Source: Volvariella volvacea V23
Lineage: Eukaryota > Basidiomycota > Agaricomycetes > Agaricales > Pluteaceae
Direction of reading: 5' to 3'
Assembly (NCBI GenBank): GCA_000349905.1
Contig: KB722736.1
Coordinates: 2,740,754 to 2,804,753 of the forward strand
DNA: 64,000 nt
A program made the translations under genes and the position numbers. Of the stretch, positions 21,110 through 33,583 are shown piece after piece (the stretch's first letter is position 1; every line of letters begins with the position of its first letter). Under the pieces are notes generated by a model that was not told where the DNA came from, did no database searches, and worked only from the letters and a program-made list of their open reading frames with translations.

Positions 21110-23285
21110 TTATGCTCCTGGTGTGGCAGCTGGGGATGGCACGCTTGAGCCACCACGATAAGCACTCCGCAACACAAGCACTCCATTCTTCAACACCGCG
21201 ACCTCTTTGACGAGTCGCGTGAAGTTGCTCCGCGTCGCATCGTCCACCAAATATGACTTGAAGTGCTTCAAGCAATCTCTCGTCGTCGCGTTCGGCGTGT
21301 TCCTGAGCCATTCAATCACCATGTTATCATCCAGTTCACCCTCTGGCGTGGTCCGCTTCTTCTTTTTTAGAGTACCACTTGGCGCACCGCTGCTGGGTGT
21401 CCCGGGCGGGGGTGATCCGTCATCAACGGCCTTGCGTTTCATACCGTTGATTTTTTGCCCACCATGCGACTGCTGTGCAACTCCTGAAGGAGTACCAGGA
21501 CGAGCGTTTCCAGCCGAGCTCAAGGGGCGGGATGGGCTGTTATCCCGGCTGATACTCGGCTTCGATGCCTTGGGGCTGGTTGCCCTCTTCGCTATGAGAG
21601 AATGTCCGCCCATGGAGGGTGAGGCCGTTGGTGATTGTGTGGGTGGTAGTCCCGGCCGGCCACCATTTGCTTCAGGTCGTGTACCAGCGGCCGCTGCCTT
21701 AGTAGCTTGTGCCGCTTTGAAATCAACCTGTTGAGGCTGCTGTATGATGGCAGGCTCGCCTGTGATAACAGGAAGCTCCTCATCTTCCTCTTCCTCATCC
21801 TGAGCAGTGTGTTCAGTAACTGCACGTCTAAATACCCATCTCTCGACTTACAGAGCTTGCATACGGGTTCTTCTCCTCATCACTCTCGTATGCGTCATTT
21901 CCTTCCCGATTCCTGATGAGCTTTTGCATAGCCTTGGCTTGCTTGCTTAGAGTCGGGGTTTCGTTTTCTTCGTCCGACTCGATAGTGTTACCATCTCGCT
22001 GTTTATTGGCTATCTTGTATTCACGTTTCAGTCGCTCCTGTATACAATATCATTCGTTAAAGCGGCATCAACAAAGCAAGGGAGCCTTACCTCAAGCTCC
22101 TTAGCCTCTTCATCATCAGGGTCTGGTTCCATTTTATCGTCATCGTCGGCAAATTCTTCCTCGTACAGCAGCTCGTCTAGGTCGCCATCTTCGCCTGTCT
22201 CTCTCTTTCTACTGCCGGGGCCTCCCTCCTCGTCATCACCAAATCGGTCTGCCCCACTGTCGACAGCCCTGAGGCGTCGTCCACCTGGACCTAGACTTTG
22301 GCCTGCAGTGTGTACGAGGGAGCCATCAAGCGCAACTGTACGACCCTCAGCTTCAGCCTTGAACATGGCTGCAGTGGCCGCTGAAGGACCTCTACCACCA
22401 TTCCGGGCTGCCAACCACTGCGCAGGATCCCGCTTCTGCAGGCGAGAGTACTACGATCCAGAATTATTGATTCTGAATGAGTACAGCGGTAGGGAGATGC
22501 GAAATACTTACAAATTGCTCCACATTTGTGGTATCTGTGGGCAAATCATGCTTCAACTTCTTCTGAAATTTGTACCAGCGGTGGGCAGGAACAAACTTGA
22601 ATACGTCGTTTGCAGCAGGCATAAAGAAAGCGTGTGTCTCAGATTTCGAAGCCTCCTCCATCTGTCCCACCCACAATTCCTGTCCCGTCGAGTCCTCCAT
22701 TACCCATGGGTATCTCTCTTCCCTCCGTAGCTGACGAACCTCCTCTGGCACGTAGAACACCTGTCTCGTCTTCTTCTGGAACTTCTTCTTTGAGTTCAAT
22801 GATGCTGGTGTTTTGGCTTTACTGCCACCCGTGGCACTCCCATTGGGTGTCGATGGCGTCGTTGACGAATGAATAGGCTTTCCTTCGGCGTCCACCATAA
22901 CAACATTCCCATCTGCGCCTATCACGGGCTTTCCATCTGGCCCAAGCATCGGACCAACTGCCTGTGGCACGCTTGTCGTCGCAGGCTCGTCCCTCCTTAG
23001 ATCCTTTCTATTCAACTTGATAGGTCCATTCCAGGTCAGTATATCAACCTTTTTTCTCGAATCGAACTTCATCACGTCGTATTTCCATCCATTCAGTGCG
23101 GACGACATGAGTCGAAAGTCAGTGAACTCTGTATTAGGCAGCTGCAGTTCCTCTTCATCATTGGCCGGAGCTGGTCGTGGTGGGCGAGGAACGGAACCTG
23201 GTGGCCTACGGGGTGGAGGCTGGTGTTCTTTCTTTGCATTCTTCTTAGGATGAAAGAGGAGTGAATGCGAATGCTTCGGTGCCAT
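21110..23285 (-). CDS. TFG1: TFIIF subunit alpha (RAP74/Tfg1)
   Basis: General RNA polymerase II factor subunit. The N-terminal dimerisation region holds FTDFRLMSSALNGWKYDVMKFDSRKKVDILTW (in pieces), TRQVFYVPEEVRQLRREERYPWVMEDSTGQELWVGQ and HAFFMPAANDVFKFVPAHRWYKF, all RAP74 hallmarks. A central acidic part (DDDDKMEPDPDDEEAKELE) and Pro/Ser-rich linker follow, then a C-terminal winged helix ending with IEWLRNTPNATTRDCLKHF and a short Ser/Pro tail. Introns join in phase at VEQF-KRDPAQWLAARNGG, KELE-ERLKRE and near 21850. The minus-strand start at 23285 opens MAPKHSHSLLFHPKK. Confidence 0.94.
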
Positions 23286-23561
23286 GGCGCTATTTTATGG
23301 TATACACCCAACCCACCACTGCTTTACGAAAGCCTTTGACTCTGCCATTACATAATCAATCAGCCATAGATTACGTGAGCTCAATTGCGACTGCTTTTTG
23401 TTTCAGACAATGGGAACGGTAAATCAGGTATTGCATTCACAACCATCTCCACAATCAGCAACCAAGAAAATGTCCGTCAGACCAGCCTGATTATACAAGA
23501 GCAACACGTCCTATTGATACACGAATGCAATTTAAAAGGTGTACTTGTAGAACAGAAGAAA
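23286..23561. promoter_or_regulatory. TFG1 upstream region / bHLH 3' end
   Basis: 276 bp between TFG1 start and the bHLH stop codon, both minus strand. No motif singled out. Confidence 0.35.
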
Positions 23562-25532
23562 TTAAGAGGGGGGATCTACTCGATTGATACTCCCATTCTG
23601 CGCGGGTGGCGGGGCAGAAGAGGCAGGCGGTCCACCGCCAGGAGGGAATCCATTCTGTGTCGAGTTTGGTCGTGACGGCGCAGCCTGTGAAGTTGGGTGC
23701 GGTGGCAGCGGTCCTGGCGCGTAGGGCACGGGCCCTTGGCCATAGACTACAGGATGCGGAGGAGCACTCGCAAAGGGGGGTAAAGCACCTTGGCGGTAGC
23801 TATCAAGCTCGTGTCTTAACATATCTATTTCGCGCGCCATGTCTTGGTGACTTTGTTTTAGTTGGGTAATAAAATCAATGGCTGCGTACAACGTGTTGTT
23901 TAGAATAAATTGTGTGCAAGTAGGCGATCCAAGCAGCTCGACACCCACCTTTACTGAGTATTTCCCATTTACTCGCTTTCATCCCTCTATCAGCTGGGAG
24001 CTGATCCCTCAGCTCATCAAAAAGATCCTTCATTTCTTTTCGGCGTTTCCTCTCCGCCAATTTATGTGATACTCGTAGCTCGGGGGAGCGCGAATAGGGA
24101 GTGGATCCCTCCTTTTTCGCAGTGCTCGTAGGAGGGACGACGACGGAAGGCGCTGTGGGTGGAGGGACATCGTCCTGGCTAGAGGGCGTGGCCGAGGGCT
24201 GTGGATTAGGCTCTTGGTTTTGCGGTTGGCGCGAAGGAGGACGCGATCTTGAGCGTAGAACCCGAGATGGGGGTGGATTGGTGAGGGCATCGGGAACAGA
24301 CAAGCGTCTGTCTGGGGGATAATTCAGGGGCGGTATCATGATGGAATTAGGGTGATTAGGGTCAAAGGTGCGAGAATTGTTGTGGACATTAGTAGAAAGG
24401 TCCCCCTCGTTTTGCATTGTAGCTGCAGTCGGGTGATCAGGCGGACGTGAATTGGGAGGCCACGCGAAAGTAGCGATGCCTGGGGGCGGCCGGGCATGCG
24501 GTGACTCGCCTCCGGTAAACGCCGAATTGTACCCACCCACGGCTGCTACATTTGGAAACAAGGTAGCTGCTGAATCTCGCCTCCCGTTCAATATCCATGG
24601 AGGCGGTCCTCGAAAATCCGTTGAGTTTCGGCGATCATTCAGGCTTAGTTGCGCTATTCTCTGTGTGTCGATCGCTGACCCTCTCCTCTTCGGTGCCGGT
24701 CCCTCAGAATCAAGGTCCATTGAACTTGGCACGCCCGGTCCAATTAGCTGGGGATCTATCTCCTCACCAACAGGCGGGAACACCCCTCGATCTGCTGACA
24801 TTTTACGCTTCAAGCCATGGGGGGAGGAGGGTTGGTAAGGATCCTGGCCGGCAGCGATCGAGTGTCGTCTCATATTATAATCAAACGGTTGTGTTTCGCG
24901 AAGACGTCGCAAAGCAGTTCCGTCCTGGATGTCGCTGTCCACCACCATTTTGTGCCCCTCTTCGATTCTTCCAGGCGGGGCTGTTGGGACAGGCAAAGCA
25001 AGCGGGATAGCATAAGTACGGACACCAAGCTGCATGCAACGGGCTAACCTGTTTCGCTTGCCGAGCTCGTCCGTTCTGAGGGCCTCCTCAGCTCATCAGA
25101 CTGTGGAGAGGGGTGTCGGGTACTGGGGGTCTCATGGGTGGGTGAATGCAGGAGCTTGCGTATCTGAGCATTGCTCTCTGCCGGATGGGATGGTGGTTCA
25201 GTAAAAATGTACGGTGAAGTCGGACGTGGATCAGTAGAAAGCCCCTTGGTCGCCGGTTCGTGCAACAGTGTGGATGTACCAAGAGGAGCAGAAAGCGAGT
25301 CTGTCTGTGGTCGGTAGGTTGCGCTGAGCTTGGGAATGGGATTAGCAGAGACAACGTGGAGAGAAGGGTCAGTTATGGAGCCCCGGCGCTGGCTCTGCAA
25401 AAACTCGAGAGGTGCAAGGTCTGTGATGGGAGAATGTCTGGATGCAGGATCTTTGAGAGATGGGGAAATGTGGGGCGGCGAGGGATGGCCGGAGGACGGA
25501 CTGGGATGGTGGTTATCGAGACGGTCGGGCAT
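23562..25532 (-). CDS. bHLH transcription factor
   Basis: Long disordered N-terminal part rich in Pro, Ser and Arg (starting [14 protein letters not shown]), joined by an intron (about 25055-24986) that restores [15 protein letters not shown]. The DNA-binding unit near the C-terminus reads [20 protein letters not shown], loop [10 protein letters not shown], then helix 2 [20 protein letters not shown] across an intron at about 23945-23890. The basic region carries the His-Glu-Arg triad that contacts CANNTG E-boxes. A coiled helix and a Pro-rich tail end the protein at 23562. It is closest in feel to fungal Esc1-like factors; the target genes are unknown. Confidence 0.85.
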
Positions 25533-25774
25533 GGCTGGGACGGGTGTGCTGGTGGACTGGGAAGGAAGGAAGATGAGAAAGAGACAATTCGACGATGGAC
25601 TTTGGGTTTTCAGAACTTTGTGGGTTTGAGATCCAATACGGGAGCGTCGCGTGCTCCATCCGAAAGTAGTTATATTGCCGGACAAACAACGACAACGTGC
25701 GACTCTGCCACAAGCTCCCCCACGTTGAGTGTTAAACACGTCCCCATGTCCCTCCTTACGATACATCCGATTAA

Positions 25775-28748
25775 TTACCTTTCACCTCTCCCCAGCCTGC
25801 TCATCTCCAGCCCATCTCTCTCCTCCACGCTCACTTCCATCACCCGCTCGTATCGTTGGCTGTTCCGTGTCGTCCTTCCGCCCCGCCGTTCATGTTGCGC
25901 CTGCTCCAGATGCTCTTTTTCCGCCCTATCGTCTGCCTCTACCATCAGCCGGAACCAGGGCTGATAATCTAATGCAATCGCGGGATGTCCCATCCCCCTC
26001 ATTCCCAGTGGCAGCCGACCCCGCAAACTCTGTTCTGTCCGCCTCTTATGATCCACGCGAGCGCGGAACAGCGCACGCGGCCGAAATGAGGGGTCCTTGT
26101 CAGCCAATAGCATCGGCTGTCCTCGTGCTACTCCGCGTTCGACCATCCCACGTGCAAGTCGTATGGCAAACGAAGCAATCTCTTCATCTCGATCATGTAA
26201 TCCAAATGTCCCTTCTTCCCTCGTGGTAGCTGGGTATTCAAGCATTAAGTGGCCGATTTCATCGTCGGCGGTCGTGATTTGTTGTAATACTAGGCCCTGC
26301 ATGTAATGAGGTCCCCCATTAGAAGTCCCTTGATAACATTGATATGAGTACACACCTGTGGAGAATATACTGGGTCTCGAGTGAGGTGGCTATCAGTAAA
26401 TGAGATTAGATCTGTACTATCAGATATCGCCCGCAATAGCGTTCGCTCCTCGCACGCGCTAAGTGCACTCGAACTCCCTTGGCCGGTTTGTTCCACCTTC
26501 TCATCCACAAGGTGCCAATCACCACCCTTACTGGTGACCACGTCATGCGACGGTTTCCATTCAGTTCCGCTTCCGGCCCGGACTAGGCAACTGGCGTCGA
26601 CACACCACAGCTGGAGACTATGAATTGCTCTCCGGAGATCTGCCACAGGCAGCTTTCCATTGGCTGAAACCCCCGAGGCTTCAGGAAGATCAATGGACAT
26701 GACCTCATATGTAGAGTCATAAAGTTCGACCAAAGAATTCCTCTCCATGGCGGCGCCTTCGGCGCAGCATATCGCTTGGAGGTAGGAGACTGCCACTGGG
26801 GACGGACATGGCTGGTATGTTAAGACGGCCTGAAGTGGCAGGTCATCTAGCGGAATCAAGCTTATGTCTGTGGGATGCTATTCAGCCTGGTAGGTAAGAA
26901 GATTAAATCTGGCGTGAGTACCGTTACATGTGCAGATAACTGGCCGCTTGCAGCTCCGTATAAAGTCGATCACGGCTGGCCAAAAGTTGACATCCTCTTT
27001 GAACAGAATGTCCACTTCCTCAAGGAGGATGAGTGATTGTTGAATCAACCTTTGAGATTCAGGAAAGCCATCCGATCGTTCCACACCGGGAGATGTCTGC
27101 TCTCCAGACAATGGTCCCTTCCCCTCTTGCCTGGTTGCCACAGGGTCTCCCTGAGGCTCGAGTGCTTCGACTGCACCATCACATTCCATCGTAAACGCAT
27201 TAGGTTGCATGCGGCTTATTGATGGTTCATTCATCCGTGATCTTGTATTCTTCATAATATGATTCTTACCGACATCTCCTACCAGATGATCGATATTGGC
27301 CCCATTCCGTCTTCCTATCCCTGGATATACTTCAAAAACTTCCCACCCCAGCTCTTCTGCGCAGGCAAAGACAGATGCCGTCTTCCCACAACCATGAGGA
27401 CCCACTAATACAATTGTATTTGCGAGGTGGTGATTAAATGCTTGTGCACCAGGGGCTTGGAGGTGTGGTTCAGCAGGACTGGGCGGAATTGGCTCGTCGT
27501 CTTCAGATAATCCCCAGGGAGGAGGGGACAGGAAGTCCTCATCAAGCCAACCATCTTCTTCGTCAGAGTCATCGATCCTTCGTTTCTTCCTACTCTTTTG
27601 CGTCGAAGTGCTGCGAATTATGTGAGATCGTTTGACACCACGAGGACACTCGTAATCTTTGCGCTTCTGAGACGCTGATGCTTGCTTATCTTGTTTTGAG
27701 GTTGAAACGCGATTGATAACAATAGGGTTTAATCTCAGTGCTTGCATCCAGTCTCGAAGGTATAGGGCATTCGCTTCATTCCCCAGTACGTGAGAGGCTT
27801 TGCTTGGGTGCCACTTATCGACCCATAAGCGGTTGTCTGATACAGTCACTTCGTGATTTGCGCGTGTGGTATCCACGATATGTCGAATAGCAGGATGAGA
27901 GTTGAGGTGTCCCTCGGGTATAGTGGATAAATACAAATGCTTGTCTAGAACACGAGTTGTCAAATGAGGTGGTGGTACATGAGTTGAGATGGGTAGTGGA
28001 TTGAATTGAGATAGGGTATTGATTGGTTGGGGTGGATATGAACGCTGACGTTTGCGATTGCGTGAGGGGTGCGACATTCCTAGCTTCATATCCGAAAATT
28101 CCGTTTGCAAGCCCTTTACATGCTGGGACTCTTTGTTTGGGTAGGGGGGATAAGGCGCGTCCAGCTTGCGACTTTGACCAGGACAGTCAAGGAGAGATCT
28201 AGAAGGCCGTTGCACAAAGATGGAATACATCGATTTTGGGGTATCCTTCAACTTTGGTGCAGCTACTTTAATGGGCGGTAGCGCCGGGTCGATTAGGCCG
28301 GGGTTCTCTTCGTTGCATATGCTGTTGGGATCGTCGGTGTCGTCGGTGCCAGTCGCTGGAGAGGAAGGTGGATTGCTCGTGCCTAACTCATCATCCGAAA
28401 TCTCGATTATTTCGGTTGCAGTATTTTGAAGGTCGCCTCTTGGTGTGAGTGCATTGGCTACTCGTGCTCCAATGTTAATTACAAGTCTGGACTGAATATA
28501 CGATATACTCACCGAAGGGTAGTGTGGCTATTCCTAAACGTGGCACGCCATTCTGGCCTTCCAATCCAGCATCCAACACAGATAGTCTTTGTGACGGGTC
28601 CTTGACTCGAGAAAACAAGCTGAGCAAGGTCTGCTGCCCTGTAGCCGGCTGAAGATTGCCGATATAAGTCAGACGCGCCGAAGGTGATTTGACCTGTACT
28701 CACAGCTTTAGCTTTTTGTGTACGACTTTTCTTCTTGTCCGACATCAC
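25775..28748 (-). CDS. ELG1: Elg1/ATAD5-type PCNA-unloading RFC-like subunit
   Basis: Large subunit of the alternative clamp loader that removes PCNA (including SUMO-PCNA) after replication. Residues near the N-terminus include EIIEISDDE, a textbook SUMO-interacting motif. The AAA+ core shows LWVDKWHPSKASHVLGNE before the fold, Walker A GPHGCGKTAS, Walker B-like LILLEEVDILF and sensor region RPVICTCND. The join ICTCND-ISLIPLDDLPLQ crosses an intron at about 26929-26871. The C-terminal part continues with AICCAEGA, DLRRAIHSLQLW (RFC collar-like) to a basic end at 25775. The start MMSDKKKSRTQKAKA at 28748 is 88 bp from the divergent JMJD7 start. Confidence 0.88.
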
Positions 28749-28836
28749 GACGGGGGAAGGAAAACGCGTTCTGACGGGAGTATGAACGTGAAGGTATTAG
28801 GGTGGCCTAAGTGAAAAGCCAAACCCTAGTATAGAA
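28749..28836. promoter_or_regulatory. Very short divergent promoter: ELG1 / JMJD7
   Basis: Only 88 bp separate the two start codons, so both core promoters and 5' UTRs overlap or one gene starts within the other's transcript. TAGGGTGGCC and AAACCCTAG-type stretches are present; no known site is certain. Confidence 0.5.
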
Positions 28837-30219
28837 ATGCACGCGTTATTACGCGATCGACGTCCCTTGCTCCCGGCGATGCCACCTCTCGATCCTCGTC
28901 AAGCACCTCTGCGCTGGCTTTCCCAAGAGTATTATAGTACGTTTACTGATTACGTGCAAGTGCAATACTTGGTCCAACTCGCCCTCCAGAGCAAAATGGA
29001 ACAGCCATAGAGATACTCCCGCAGCCTCCAACGCCCATAGAATTCGCAAGGCTCATTCATGTATCTCGACCAGTAGTTATTCGTGGCAACAAAGTTCGTC
29101 TCTGATAGAGTCACACCTCTTGATCGATTAATTCCTTGCAATGAAGATTACATCTCTCGATCAATGGTCGAACGATTTTTTAATTAACGCGATGGGAGAG
29201 CGAGAAATATCGATTGCGATTACACCCAATGGGTATGCGAGAAATCCCGAAGACCGTTTTCAGCCGGTGATTCACAAGTGGTCAGGCGCGCAGACGCAGT
29301 TACTACTGCTTCGGACGGTCGAGCATATTTTGTAGAACCCCTAGTGGAAAAGATGACAATGCATCAATTTCTCCACAAGCTTTCCGAGGGTGGGTGGCAC
29401 GCCTTCCAGGACTAAGGGTGCTCAACTCCGCTGAAGGTCATCAGAACGAGGAAATCTTATACCTTCAGTCGCAGAACGGGAACCTGTTCTCGGCAACTAG
29501 GCCCGCAGATGCCTCCGAATTCATACCTCTGCAAACACACCTGCCCAGTGATATACCTTGGTGCACAGAAGCCCTCGGTGAATACCGAATCTTGATGGAC
29601 GATGTATCGTATTGATGTCGCTTTTCAAAGGGTGTCTACCGGATGCTGTAAACCTCTGGATTGGAGATGAGAACAACATCACGAGTATTCATAACGGTAC
29701 GATCACACCTATCAATGTTGGCTCAACTCAGAGATACCTCATCCAGATCCGTATGAGAACATCTACACCGTGCTACGCGGGAAGAAACACTTTACATTGC
29801 TGCCCCCTGTGGAGGGTTGGTGCTTAAATGGTTCGTTTACTATGGCCAACGACCTCAACGCTCAACAATCCTCTCCAGAGCGCCTCTACCCACACGCCAC
29901 TTACACGCGGGACTCATCCCATAAGCTCGTCCTAACACCGTCTGGGCCAGAAGTCCCCTATGTCCGTTGGTCATCTATCAGGGACCCCCACATACCTGGT
30001 CATCTTCCATTTGAGGCACATCCAATATCCGTATCCCTCTCACCCGGTGAAACATTATACTTACCAGCTGGGTGGTGGCATCATGTAAGGCAGAGTGATG
30101 GTGTGACTATAGCATTAAATTGGTGGTACGACATGGAAATGCGAGGGATTTCATGGGTCCTGTTCAGTTTCATACGGGGAGTAGATGTGCCCAGGGCAGA
30201 AGATGAGGATGTCCAATAA
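28837..30219 (+). CDS. JMJD7: JMJD7-like JmjC lysyl hydroxylase
   Basis: Fe(II)/2-oxoglutarate oxygenase; human JMJD7 hydroxylates a lysine in the DRG GTPases. About eight exons, all joined in phase: RWLSQEYYRQNGTAIEIL, PPTPIEFARLIHVSRPVVIRG, SIAITPNGRADAVTTASDG, AYFVEPLVEKMTMHQFLHKL, CLPDAVNLWIGDENNITSIH, then NDPYENIYTVLRGKKHFTLLPP and ERLYPHATY. The metal triad is visible as H-N-D (SIHND) and the later His in AGWWHHVRQ; NWWYDME follows. The last exon runs to MRGISWVLFSF... without a clear splice. The whole domain fills the protein, as in JMJD7. Confidence 0.88.
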
Positions 30220-30288
30220 GACTTATTGAATAAGTGCATTTGTCACAGAAGTCACGTCACATACCTCTAATCTCATACTCACTGCTTG

Positions 30289-31028
30289 ATGGCGATGGCC
30301 AAGTCTGAAAAGAAGGAGAAACGTGCCAATGCAGAGGAGGTAGAAGGAGGCGCAGGAGATGGGGATATCGAAATGGAAGACGTCTCATCAGTGAGCCTGT
30401 TCATGCACCAAGCGGTGCTATTCACCTCACAAATTTACTCTAGTCACCCAAAAAATCCAAAAAGTCCAAGGACTCCAAGGAAGAGGTTTCTGTGCCCGTA
30501 GAAGACCTCTCGCCCATAGCTCGGCCTCTGGCACAGAAAAAGCTCGTCAAGAAGCTGCATAAGACTATCAAGAAAGGTAGATGCATTGCGATATATGCAG
30601 GCCATCGCTGACCATTGGCACTCTCCAGCATCCAAAGCGCGTCAAGTCAAGAGAGGCGTGAAGGAAGTTGTGAAGGGTATACGGAAGGGTGAAAAAGGGT
30701 TTGTTTCGATCTCTGTTCCGTCTACCAGATGAACTCATTCATGCGCAGACTGCTGGTACTCGCTGCTGATATTAATCCGATTGACATAATATCACATCTG
30801 CCTGTACTAAGTGAAGAGGCCAATATACCGTACGTTTTCGTGGCCTCGAAAGAGGAGCTGGGGCACGCCAGCTCGACGAAGCGACCGACCAGCTGTGTAA
30901 TGATATGTCCGAATCAAAAACGCAAAGCTAAAAAGGAGGGGGAAGGAGAGAAGGAAGATGATTACAGAGAGTTGTACGATGAGTGCTACAAGGAGGTGGA
31001 AAAGTTGGATACTAAGGTGGTGTTCTAA
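30289..31028 (+). CDS. NHP2: H/ACA snoRNP protein Nhp2
   Basis: L7Ae-family RNA-binding core protein of H/ACA snoRNPs, needed for rRNA pseudouridylation. Four exons. The N-terminus is Lys/Glu-rich (MAMAKSEKKEKRANAEE), followed by VEDLSPIARPLAQKKLVKKL, VKRGVKEVVKGIRKGEKG, and LLVLAADINPIDIISHLPVLSEEANIPYVFVASKEELG, the canonical L7Ae fold, then TSCVMICP. The stretch after CVMICPN is a Lys/Glu insert typical of fungi. Starts 69 bp after JMJD7. Confidence 0.94.
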
Positions 31029-31242
31029 TGGTAGCGAGACAATACAAACGTTGTGGTATCCACAGTATAATGTACTAAGAGCACACCAGCACATACTGTG
31101 CATCATACGATACCCATGGCGGGACCCACAGTGGGACCTGTGAGCGCCAAGGAGGCATTTCACACGATCACCACCAGTAGCAACATCACTACCCCTCATT
31201 TTCATTAGCTTACTACCACCATCCCCTTTCGACGACTCTCCA

Positions 31243-33046
31243 ATGTCTGCCGCTGCGAAGTCAAAAACCTCCAAGGCTGCTTCCAACAACAAGGGAAAGC
31301 CCACCAAAAATGCATCCACAAATGGTACTGCAACCCCAGTTGCTGCCCTCGAGAAAAAGGACACGTTGGGCATTACCTTGCTTGAATATACCAGTGGAAA
31401 GCCCGACAAGAAACTCTATGACGAAGAGCAAGATAGAATAAAGACCGAAATATCCTCTGCGCAGAACAAGCTAGTTCGTATTCCCCTCATTTCTATTCAC
31501 CCCACGTAATAATGTCCTTCCGTCACTATAGAGTGAAGTCAAAGATAAAATCTCCTCTGCACAATCAGGGGGCAGTAATGAACGAAAGAACGAACTTCGC
31601 AAAGAGTTGGAAGAGGTTCGCGAGCAACAAGGCCAACACAAGGTGTCTCGGGGGAAGCTGCATGACCAAGTAAAAATGTTGGAGGATAATATCCAAAAGA
31701 AGGTGGGCATCGCATTATCTCCGAACACCCTCACCTCCTTACGGATGATCATGCTCATCTGAAGGTCAAAGACCTTCAAACTGCCAGAGCAAAAACGCCC
31801 TTCCGAACGGTAGCTGACCTGGATGCTGCAATCAAGTAGGTGAACTTGACACGTAGATCACTCCCTCCCAGGCTGACCAGACAAATCCTATAGCCAACTG
31901 CAGAAACAAGTCGAGTCGGGCACTCTTAAGCTCGTCGACGAAAAGAAGGCCCTTCGGGATATCACGTTACACCGAGGTACTCGTCGTGTTGTTGAGGGAT
32001 TCCAGGCAGACCAAGACTGGATTGATGCTGAGCGTGAAAAAGTCAAAGAATTACGCAAGCAACTCGAGGATCCAGAGGTCAAAGCTCTATCAGAACGTTA
32101 TGAGGGTATTAAGGCTGAGCTTGATCGCATCAAGCAACAAGACGATGAAGCATACAATAACCGCAGCAAGCTCATAGAAGAGCGAGACAAATACCAGGCA
32201 ATCGTCAACGATCTCTACAGTCTCAAGCGGGAATCTGCGCAACGCTTCCGTGAGGCCAACGACAAGTACTGGGCCAAAGTCCACGAAGATCGCGCACGGA
32301 GGGAGGAGCGAATTCGTAGCCAACGTGCCGCTGAACAACTTGCTAAAAAGCGAGAAGTTGCTCAGCGGTTGAGAGAGGAAGCCGAGATCCCTGCCTTCCA
32401 AGCCCAAATCGAGGACTGTCAAACACTCATTGACTTCTTCTCTGGAAAGACGACTGGCAACGTTGCGCTCAAATCGACGTCAGACGCCTCCAGTGCTCCT
32501 TCGTCTGGACTTGTGAATGTACCCAAGCTTGAACTGCGCAAAGTCGACGACATCCCGGAAGGTGCTATCGTGCGGAAGAAGAAGGGAGAAGAAGAGGAAG
32601 CCTATTTTGTCGCTGGCAAAGGAAAGAACAAGGGTGGAAAGAAGGGTGGAAAGACTAACGGTTCCACTGGCACAGTCACCCCCACTGGCACTCCTACTAG
32701 CACCCCCGCCAATGACAAACTCAACGTCCCCCTGCCACTACTATCTGCGATCTTATCGCTCTCCATCCCTCCACCTGCTTCAGCTACAGATGTTCCCCGG
32801 GTGATTCAGGACTTGAGCATAAAGAAGGCATGGTTTGAGGCTAACCAAGCTCGGGTTACTGCTGAGAACATTGCTAAGGCGGAGGCAGAAATTAAGAGGC
32901 TTAATGGTGAAGATACGGAGATGTCGAACGACGGTGCTGGCGGCGCTGCAGAATCTGAACCTACTCCGGTGGTAGACCCCACTACCCCCGGCGTGCCTGC
33001 CTCTGAAGTTGCCGAACAGCCCCAAGTAGCTGCAGACGAAGCTTAG
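31243..33046 (+). CDS. BFR1: Bfr1-like polysome-associated coiled-coil protein
   Basis: Homologue of yeast Bfr1, an mRNP factor at the ER and polysomes. Four exons with introns near 31475-31531, 31702-31768 and 31835-31893. Long coiled coils fill the first 400 residues (DEEQDRIKTEI, KNELRKELEEVREQQGQHKV, YEGIKAELDRIKQQDDEAYNNRSKL, RFREANDKYWAKVHEDRARREERI) followed by IPAFQAQIEDCQTLIDFF. The C-terminal part has a Lys/Gly patch (GKGKNKGGKKGGK), a conserved helix (PRVIQDLSIKKAWFEANQ) and an acidic tail. Confidence 0.88.
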
Positions 33047-33583
33047 GAAATACCAAGGATGATTCTTGGTTAAAATGTCATGCGTGTCTTGATCCCATTC
33101 CTTAATGGATGCCTTTAACTTACATTACTTAATTCAAAAACCATTCTGTGTTTCCCTCAATAGCTGCCAGTGAATGGGCAATCTTATATATTGATAACGA
33201 AATTCCTAGCAAAAAGTCAAGATCCTATACACGATTAAGGAGTGTGAGGCAAAACAAGCAGCAGAAAATGAGAGATAGAGGGTAACAGAGATAGGTCAAG
33301 TAATACAGCTCAGAATCAACGAGATAGATATACTATGAACAGAAAGGAAAAGAGTACGAGGCCCAGCAATATAGAGTGTTCAAAGTGGGGTGACTACGGT
33401 GGATGAGGGATGGCATGAAGCCGGCGAACAAGAGCGACGCGCAAATTAATATTCAACAACCCAAAAGGCAGGCAAGAAAGCAAGGTAATAAGTTCATGTC
33501 AAGGGGAAGGGGTAGATATAAGGAGAGAAAAAAGGTAAAGACTGGTAAAGAGGGATAATAGTGTACGTGTAGAAAAGTCCCAT
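33047..33583. other. Convergent intergenic spacer
   Basis: 537 bp between BFR1 and the RFX gene stops; A-rich on the + strand at 33230-33560. No gene seen. Confidence 0.45.

Noticed and set aside
21207..21734. 175-codon + strand frame
   Set aside because: Antisense to the TFIIF alpha C-terminal exon.
25260..25964. 234-codon + strand frame
   Set aside because: Antisense to the first bHLH exon and the spacer; Gly/Ser/Arg composition, no motif.
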